From Nitrospirota bacterium (GTDB lineage: Bacteria; Nitrospirota; Nitrospiria; Nitrospirales; NS-4): a stretch of 9,626 nt of DNA. The stretch spans positions 1 through 9,626 of the forward strand of contig VBOF01000079.1 in NCBI GenBank assembly GCA_005877855.1, given 5' to 3'. The stretch's first letter is position 1, and each line of letters starts with the position of its first letter. A model generated the notes under the pieces. It saw only the letters and a program-made list of their open reading frames with translations, ran no database searches and was not told where the DNA came from. Shown here piece by piece: positions 5,196 through 9,626 of this stretch. The translations under genes were made by a program, and so were the position numbers.

Positions 5196-6500
5196 ATGCC
5201 GACCCTACATATTCGCACGACTCCCCCGGGCCCCCGCGCCCGGATGTTACTGCGGCGGTATGAACGCTATGTCGCTCCTTCGGCCACGCAGTCCTATCCG
5301 CTTGTCGTGGACCACGCCGCCGGATGCCACGTCTGGGATGTGGACGAGAACTGCTACCTGGACTTCACGGCGGGCATCGCGGTCAGCGCCGTCGGACACG
5401 GGCACAAGCAGGTGGTCGGCGCGATTACCGCCCAGGTCGATCGGCTCATCCATTTTTCCTTTGCGGACTTCTTTTACCCCTCCTATATCCGGCTGGCCGA
5501 GCGGCTGGCCGAGCTGGCTCCCGGTCGTGAGCCCAAGCAAGTGTATCTCTGCAATTCGGGCGCGGAGGCCATCGAGGGTGCGATCAAGCTGGTGCGCCAC
5601 TCGACACGGCGGCCGTACATCCTCGCCTTCTACAACGCCTTTCACGGGCGCACGCTCGGCGCCCTCTCCCTGACCGCCAGCAAGCCGGTCCAGCGCCGGG
5701 GGTTTGCGCCGTTGCTGCCTGGCGTCTTTCATGCGCCGTACCCCGACCCGCACCGAAGCCGCGGCGACGATCCAGCCGAGGAGTGTCTGGACCATATCGA
5801 GAACGTTTTATTCCACACCGTGCTGCCACCGGAGGAGACGGCGGCCATCTTCGTCGAGCCGATTCAGGGCGAAGGCGGGCTGGTCGTGCCGCCAGACCAT
5901 TTCCTGACCGGGCTCCGCCGGCTGTGCGATCGCCATGGGATTTTGCTGGTGGACGACGAGGTACAGGCCGGCATGGGACGCACCGGCAAGTTCTTCGCGA
6001 TCGAGCATGCGGGCGTGGCGCCGGACGTCATCTGTATGGCCAAGGCCGTCGGTGGGGGCTTGCCGCTGGGTGCCGTGATCGCTCGGAAGCGGGTCATGTC
6101 GTGGGAGAGGGGCTCGCACACTTCCACCTTCGGTGGCAACCCGGTGGCCTGCGAAGCGGGGCTGGCCACCATCGAGGTTATCGAAAAGGAAGGGCTCATG
6201 CGGAACGCCGCCGAGCAGGGCGCGTACATCCAAAAGCGTTTGCGCCAGCTACAGCAGCGATGCCGGTTGCTGGGGGACGTGCGCGGCCGTGGCCTGATGA
6301 TCGGCGTTGAGCTGGTCCGCAACCGGCGGACCAAGGAGCCGGCGGAACGCGAGCGCGACCATGTCGTTCAGCAGGCCTTCCGGCGAGGGCTCCTCCTGCT
6401 CCCGTGCGGCAGGAACGTGATCCGGATCAGTCCCCCGCTGTCCATCACTCGCGATGAAGTGGATCAGGGGCTGGCGGTCCTGGAAGAGGTGCTGTCATGA
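5196..6500 (+). CDS. Class III PLP-dependent aminotransferase (GabT/acetylornithine aminotransferase-like)
   Basis: This is a 434-aa fold-type I PLP enzyme. Visible landmarks are DVDENCYLDFTAGIAVSAVGH (48-68), NSGAEAIEGAIKL (120-132, phosphate loop), FHGRTLGALSLT (149-160), EPIQGEGG (221-228), LVDDEVQAGMGRTG (251-264; Asp254 contacts the pyridine nitrogen), the Schiff-base Lys283 in CMAKAVGGG, and TSTFGGNPVAC (309-319). By recollection it resembles the archaeal-type 4-aminobutyrate/ornithine aminotransferase and racemase branch, with GPRARMLL near the start and SKPVQR after the HGRT motif. I chose ATG 5196 because the earlier ATG 5157 sits in the -10 box. Its stop overlaps the aldehyde dehydrogenase start as ATGA, so the pair is probably translated together and shares a semialdehyde intermediate. 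GABA, lysine, ornithine or a related omega-amine is possible; racemase activity cannot be excluded. Confidence 0.88.
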   Translation: MPTLHIRTTPPGPRARMLLRRYERYVAPSATQSYPLVVDHAAGCHVWDVDENCYLDFTAGIAVSAVGHGHKQVVGAITAQVDRLIHFSFADFFYPSYIRLAERLAELAPGREPKQVYLCNSGAEAIEGAIKLVRHSTRRPYILAFYNAFHGRTLGALSLTASKPVQRRGFAPLLPGVFHAPYPDPHRSRGDDPAEECLDHIENVLFHTVLPPEETAAIFVEPIQGEGGLVVPPDHFLTGLRRLCDRHGILLVDDEVQAGMGRTGKFFAIEHAGVAPDVICMAKAVGGGLPLGAVIARKRVMSWERGSHTSTFGGNPVACEAGLATIEVIEKEGLMRNAAEQGAYIQKRLRQLQQRCRLLGDVRGRGLMIGVELVRNRRTKEPAERERDHVVQQAFRRGLLLLPCGRNVIRISPPLSITRDEVDQGLAVLEEVLS

Positions 6501-7981
6501 AGACACCGGTGAAAAACTTTATCGGTGGCAAGTGGGTCGGGGCCCATTCGGGGCGGACCTTTGATAGCCGGGATCCGGCGACCGGCGAGGTGGTCGGGCG
6601 GTGCGTGGATTCGGGACCGGAGGACATCGACGAGGCGATGAAGGCCGCGACCGAGGCCTTCGAGGGATGGCGCCGCATGCCCGCCCCTCGGCGCGGGGAG
6701 ATCCTCTTCCGCGTCGCCGAGCGGCTGATGCGGGACAAGGAGACTCTGGCGCGCACCGTGACCCGCGAGATGGGAAAGGTGCTGGCCGAGGCGAAGGGGG
6801 ACGTGCAGGAAGCGATCGACATGGCCTACTACATGGCGGCTGAAGGGCGGCGCCAGTTCGGCTTCGTCGTGCCGTCCGAGCTGCCGGACAAGTCGGCCCT
6901 CTGCGTGCGGGAACCGGTGGGGGTCGTTGGCTTGATCACGCCGTGGAATTTTCCCATCGCCATCCCTTCCTGGAAGACCTTCCCGGCGCTGATCCTGGGT
7001 AATACGGTGGTGCTGAAGCCGTCCCCAGAGACGCCGGTCACAGCCTCGCTCTTCGTCCAAGTCCTAGAAGAGTGCGGGGTGCCTCCTGGCGTGGTGAACT
7101 TGGTCCTGGGAAGCAGCCCCGAGCTGGGTGCGGCCCTCGTGCGCCATTCGAACGTGGCGCTCATCTCATTCACGGGCTCGACGGCGACCGGCGACCAGGT
7201 GGCCATGGATGCCGCCGCGGGCCACAAGCGGGTGGCGCTGGAGATGGGCGGCAAGAACGCTATTCTGGTCATGGACGATGCCGACCTGGACCTGGCCGTG
7301 GACGGGATCACCTGGAGCGCCTTCGGGACGACGGGCCAGCGCTGTACGGCCTGCAGCCGACTCCTCGTCCACCGCGAGGTGAAGGAACGGCTGACGCGGA
7401 TGCTACTCAACCGGATGGCGAAGCTCACCGTGGGGAACGGGTTGAAGCCCGGCGTCGAGATCGGCCCGCTCGTCAATCACGCGCAGCTAGAGCGGGTGCA
7501 GCGGTACATACAAGCGGGCATGCAGGAAGGAGCGCGGCTCTTGACGGGAGGCAAGGCGCTCACCGACGGCGAGTACGCGCGGGGGCATTTCTTCGCCCCG
7601 ACGCTCTTCGATCAGGTGAAGCCCACGATGCGGATCGCTCAGGAGGAGATATTCGGGCCGGTGCTGGGGGTGCTCGAAGTCAAAGACCTCGAGGAAGCCA
7701 TTGCGGTCAACAACAGCGTCCAGTACGGGTTGTCCACGGCGCTCTACACGCGGGATCTCAACCGTGCGCAGCGCGCCATGCGGGATATCCGGACGGCGAT
7801 CGTGTACATCAACGCCGGCACGATCGGCAGCGAAGTCCATCTGCCCTTCGGCGGGATGCGACGCACCGGCAATGGCCATCGCGAAGCGGGGCAGGCGGCG
7901 CTGGACACGTTCAGCGAATGGAAAGCGATCTACGTGGATTACAGCGGCCGTCTTCAGCGAGCGCAGATTGACAAGGAATGA
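6497..7981 (+). CDS. NAD(P)-dependent aldehyde dehydrogenase (semialdehyde type)
   Basis: This 494-aa enzyme is full length for the ALDH superfamily. Visible residues are Asn151 in TPWNFPIAIP (oxyanion hole), Lys174 in VVLKPSPETP (cofactor), FTGSTATG (225-232), general base Glu249 in LEMGGKN, catalytic Cys283 in GQRCTACSR, and EEIFGPVL (383-390). The C-terminus carries HLPFGGMRRTGNGHREAG and then YVDYSGRLQRAQID, a tail I associate with semialdehyde dehydrogenases of the ALDH7/KGSADH-like branches rather than with classical GabD. It begins inside the aminotransferase stop (ATGA), and its own stop overlaps an ATG of the next gene. It should oxidise the semialdehyde made by the aminotransferase to the carboxylate. 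Succinic, aminoadipic or glutamic semialdehyde are all candidates. Confidence 0.9.
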   Translation: MKTPVKNFIGGKWVGAHSGRTFDSRDPATGEVVGRCVDSGPEDIDEAMKAATEAFEGWRRMPAPRRGEILFRVAERLMRDKETLARTVTREMGKVLAEAKGDVQEAIDMAYYMAAEGRRQFGFVVPSELPDKSALCVREPVGVVGLITPWNFPIAIPSWKTFPALILGNTVVLKPSPETPVTASLFVQVLEECGVPPGVVNLVLGSSPELGAALVRHSNVALISFTGSTATGDQVAMDAAAGHKRVALEMGGKNAILVMDDADLDLAVDGITWSAFGTTGQRCTACSRLLVHREVKERLTRMLLNRMAKLTVGNGLKPGVEIGPLVNHAQLERVQRYIQAGMQEGARLLTGGKALTDGEYARGHFFAPTLFDQVKPTMRIAQEEIFGPVLGVLEVKDLEEAIAVNNSVQYGLSTALYTRDLNRAQRAMRDIRTAIVYINAGTIGSEVHLPFGGMRRTGNGHREAGQAALDTFSEWKAIYVDYSGRLQRAQIDKE

Positions 7982-8001
7982 AACACGGAATGGAGCGAAC
8001 C

Positions 8002-8601
8002 ATGGAACGGGGAGCAGAATTGGAAGCGGTCATTGACGGACTTCTCAAGAACTACCTGTCGCGCAACTTGGCAGCGCGAGTCCTGCAAGCGGCGCTGGAC
8101 GAGGTGGGCGTCGGCTTTCGGCCGGTGGTGGACCACCTCACGATCCGAACGCTGGGCATTGATCGGCGCGCGGAGGAGTTTCTCCGGCTGGGGTACAGCT
8201 ATGCGGAGACCTTGAACTACGACGACTGGTTCGCCAAGGTGTACCGGGCTCCGGGGTTCCCGCCCTTGTTCATCGATCAGGCCTATCCGGACGCTCGCGG
8301 GGCCACCAGCATCATCCCCGGCTGGGTGGCCAAGTTCGGTGACCGGACCCTGCACCACGTCGCTGTTCTGGTGGGGGATATCGAATGGGCCATCCTCCGG
8401 CTCAAGGCCCAGGGGGTGATCTTCACAGGGGACATCGTGGGAATGCGCGGCGGGCCACTGCGCCAGATCTTCACGGCTCCCGAGCGGGTGGATGGAGAGG
8501 CCTTCTCGGTTCTCGAGCTGACCGAGCGGCATCACGGGTTCCTGGGTTTCTCCCCTCCCCAAGCCAATGCGCTCATGCGATCCACGGTCGGCACCGGCTA
8601 G
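8002..8601 (+). CDS. VOC-superfamily dioxygenase-like protein (HPPD/2-oxo-acid dioxygenase type)
   Basis: This 199-aa protein combines VDHLTIRT (His45), LHHVAVLVGDIEWAILRL (His119) and a C-terminal GPLRQIFTAPE...FSVLELTER (Glu172). That order and wording resemble the Fe(II) His/His/Glu triad of 4-hydroxyphenylpyruvate dioxygenase, where QIFT is followed by FEIIQR. The front part, DHLTIRT with EEFLRLGY, also recalls the DUF1338/HglS 2-oxoadipate dioxygenase family. It is much shorter than HPPD (about 350 aa) or HglS (about 460 aa). Three starts are possible: ATG 7978, which overlaps the upstream stop as ATGA; ATG 7990; and ATG 8002, which I prefer because GGAG (7992-7995) is well placed. It is the third gene of a coupled operon. 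By context it may open or decarboxylate the 2-oxo acid from this pathway, an inference only. Confidence 0.72.
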   Translation: MERGAELEAVIDGLLKNYLSRNLAARVLQAALDEVGVGFRPVVDHLTIRTLGIDRRAEEFLRLGYSYAETLNYDDWFAKVYRAPGFPPLFIDQAYPDARGATSIIPGWVAKFGDRTLHHVAVLVGDIEWAILRLKAQGVIFTGDIVGMRGGPLRQIFTAPERVDGEAFSVLELTERHHGFLGFSPPQANALMRSTVGTG

Positions 8602-8611
8602 CGATTTCCGC

Positions 8612-8641
8612 TTGTCTAATCCGGACTGGCTTTTGTATAAT
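8612..8641 (+). promoter_or_regulatory. Promoter of the small membrane-protein gene
   Basis: TTGTCT (8612-8617) and a perfect TATAAT (8636-8641) are separated by 18 bp, just after the preceding stop at 8601. Transcription from about 8648 would give a leader of roughly 40 bases containing the strong ribosome site at 8677-8686. The small gene is therefore probably independent of the catabolic operon, although read-through is possible because I see no terminator between them. Confidence 0.7.
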
Positions 8642-8690
8642 TACGTCTTGCTCACACAAGCAAGGGATCGTTTTCAAGGAGGGAGAGGCC

Positions 8691-8885
8691 GTGAAAGGGA
8701 TGTGGACTTTTTTGCAGACTTGTTTGGTGTTTCTGTGCACCGTCGCCGTTGTGTTGGCTGAAGAAGCCGCGAAGGTCGAGGTCAAAGAAGATCCGTATGC
8801 GCCGATATACTACATCTGGTACACGTTGATTGCGATCATCTTAGCTTGGGGCGTGTACGACTCGTTCTTCCGTCCTGTCGACTAA
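8691..8885 (+). CDS. Small membrane protein, 64 aa, unknown function
   Basis: The gene starts with GTG 8691, eight bases after GGAGG inside AAGGAGGGAG (8677-8686), and ends with TAA-flanked TAA at 8883-8885. Residues about 5-22 (WTFLQTCLVFLCTVAVVLA) form a hydrophobic N-terminal segment that could be a signal peptide cut near LAEE. A charged linker (23-35) follows. A second hydrophobic segment, IYYIWYTLIAIILAWGVYD (39-57), is flanked by aromatic residues. After cleavage it would be a single-pass protein; uncut, it would be a hairpin of two helices. I do not recognise the family. An internal ATG at 8700 is a possible alternative start. Its own good promoter and strong ribosome site argue that it is real. 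Confidence 0.7.
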   Translation: MKGMWTFLQTCLVFLCTVAVVLAEEAAKVEVKEDPYAPIYYIWYTLIAIILAWGVYDSFFRPVD

Positions 8886-8909
8886 TAACCAAAACACAAC
8901 CAGGCATGA

Positions 8910-8942
8910 GGCCCCATAAAGCCGGACCGGCTTTATGGGGCC
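8910..8942. terminator. Perfect 16-bp inverted repeat between converging genes (likely bidirectional terminator)
   Basis: The arms 8910-8925 and 8927-8942 are exact complements around A8926, giving a stem of about 14 bp with a 5-base loop in RNA. It lies 24 bases after the small gene's stop, and the right arm contains the TAA stop (8933-8935) of the converging VOC gene. Neither side carries a proper run of T: the plus side continues CCGGCTGAT, and the minus side has only an interrupted TTGTGTTTT. Termination is likely from position and strength, but it is not a textbook intrinsic terminator. Confidence 0.65.
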
Positions 8943-9349
8943 CGGCTGATCGTCGGGTCGTAGAGGATCTGGATGCTATTGCCGTCTGGGTCGGCGAGGT
9001 AGCACGAATAGCTGCCGTCCCGGTGTCGTTTCGGGGCGGCGAGAACTCTCACGCCGTTCTGCTTCGCCCACTCGGCCCAGGCGTCCACCCCTTGCGGGCT
9101 GCCCGCAATGAAACCGAAGTGATCAAGGGAAGACCAGAGAGGTTGCGCCGGCTCGGGATTGCCCGGAGCGGGCGCCTCGTGCAGCGCGAGGTTGTCGGTC
9201 CCTGAACTCAGGTAGCAGTTCTGCGAGTCTGGTTCCCAGACGATCTTCATGTTGAAGATACGTTGGTAGAAGTCCTTGGCTCTCCGGATGTCCCGTACCC
9301 GAAGCGCCAGGTGTCGTAAGCCGTGCAGTGGCGGGCAACCCTTTTCCAT
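8933..9349 (-). CDS. VOC/glyoxalase-fold protein
   Basis: This 138-aa protein has the two beta-alpha-beta-beta-beta modules of the vicinal oxygen chelate fold. Module one has LRHLALRVRDIRRAKDFYQRI (His13) and NLALHEAP (His57). Module two has LDHFGFIAGS (His77) and ADPDGNSIQILYDP. In that last motif the usual metal-binding Glu is replaced by Gln127, a substitution also seen in metal-binding and non-metal VOC members. The pattern fits a glyoxalase, dioxygenase or resistance-type protein; the substrate is unknown. GAGAGGT lies nine bases before the ATG. The stop codon falls inside the 16-bp inverted repeat. It is a single gene with its own promoter and is unrelated in sequence to the VOC dioxygenase-like gene at 8002. 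Confidence 0.85.
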   Translation of the reverse strand: MEKGCPPLHGLRHLALRVRDIRRAKDFYQRIFNMKIVWEPDSQNCYLSSGTDNLALHEAPAPGNPEPAQPLWSSLDHFGFIAGSPQGVDAWAEWAKQNGVRVLAAPKRHRDGSYSCYLADPDGNSIQILYDPTISRAP

Positions 9350-9396
9350 AACTGGTGCACCTCTCAGTGAGAACCGTTGCTTAACTCCGCGAGCGT

Positions 9397-9425
9397 ATCA
9401 TAAAGGATTGCATTCACAGTGAGAA
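9397..9425 (-). promoter_or_regulatory. Promoter of the VOC/glyoxalase gene
   Basis: On the minus strand, TTCTCA (complement of 9420-9425; four of six -35 bases) is followed after 17 bp by TATGAT (complement of 9397-9402; five of six -10 bases). Transcription would start near 9390, giving a leader of about 40 bases with GAGAGGT before the ATG at 9349. Confidence 0.6.
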
Positions 9426-9458
9426 GCATCTAGCATAGAGGATAGCAAGGAAAGCGGT

Positions 9459-9626
9459 ATGCAGGACTGGAGTCGGCCAGACCCCCTGACGCGCGATCTG
9501 ATTCACCTCATCAACGCGCGGCGACACGATCATTGGGATGTGGATGCCGCGCTCGACACCCTCACCGAACTGATCGAACAGGGACGCGAGGAAGAGATCC
9601 TGAAAGTGCTGGCGGCGCTCGACGAA
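9459..9626 (+). CDS. Unrecognised protein, N-terminal 56 residues (runs off the window)
   Basis: An open frame starts at ATG 9459, after AAGGAAAG (9447-9454), and stays open to the last base. The visible residues begin MQDWSRPDPLTRDLIHLIN, continue with a His- and Arg-rich patch (RRHDHWDVDAALD), and then form an acidic amphipathic helical stretch (TELIEQGREEEILKVLAALDE). There is no signal peptide or membrane segment in this part. I do not recognise the family. The consistent third-position GC and the ribosome site support a real gene. It is divergent from the VOC gene; the 109-base gap holds the VOC promoter but only a weak forward one (TTCACA at 9413-9418 without a convincing -10 box). Confidence 0.62.
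   Translation, partial: MQDWSRPDPLTRDLIHLINARRHDHWDVDAALDTLTELIEQGREEEILKVLAALDE

Overview
The window is GC-rich, gene-dense bacterial chromosome. The coding style, with strong GGAGG ribosome sites, 4-base ATGA overlaps, and a MOSC/methyltransferase/DUF4412 cluster beside a lipid-anchored OmpA-like protein, suggests a free-living Gram-negative-type bacterium. A Nitrospirota- or Methylomirabilota-like lineage is my best guess from gene content. No marker gene in the window settles it. No tRNA, rRNA, CRISPR array, insertion sequence or integrase is visible.

Layout. (1) 2-154: the 3' end of a Mug/TDG-type G/U mismatch DNA glycosylase. (2) 197-1893: a MerR-type operator/promoter and four tightly spaced genes: a MerR regulator with the complete mercury-binding cysteine triad, a cysteine-rich thioredoxin-fold protein, an AhpD/CMD-like CxxC protein and an exported DsrE-like protein. 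The usual mer genes (merT, merP, merA) are absent here. (3) 1944-2924, minus strand: an OmpA-family lipoprotein with a long coiled coil containing a 28-residue tandem duplication. (4) 2925-3427: a 503-bp divergent intergenic region holding a decayed copy of the promoter and first 28 codons of the next gene. (5) 3428-5127: MOSC protein, SAM methyltransferase and an exported DUF4412-like protein, one probable operon. (6) 5153-8601: a promoter and three translationally coupled genes: class III aminotransferase, aldehyde dehydrogenase and an HPPD-like VOC dioxygenase. These read as an amino-acid catabolic route. (7) 8612-8885: a promoter and a 64-aa membrane protein. (8) 8910-8942: a perfect 16-bp inverted repeat between converging genes, which swallows the stop codon of a minus-strand VOC protein (8933-9349). 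(9) 9459-9626: the start of an unrecognised gene that runs off the window.

How they may work together. The first operon looks like a thiol-reactive-metal sensor controlling small redox proteins rather than classical mercury transport and reduction. The aminotransferase and aldehyde dehydrogenase would convert a terminal amine to a carboxylate through a semialdehyde. The third gene keeps a His/His/Glu metal triad and could act on a resulting 2-oxo acid. The strongest candidates for something undescribed are the mer-like redox operon and this three-gene catabolic operon. The MOSC remnant is the clearest piece of genome history.
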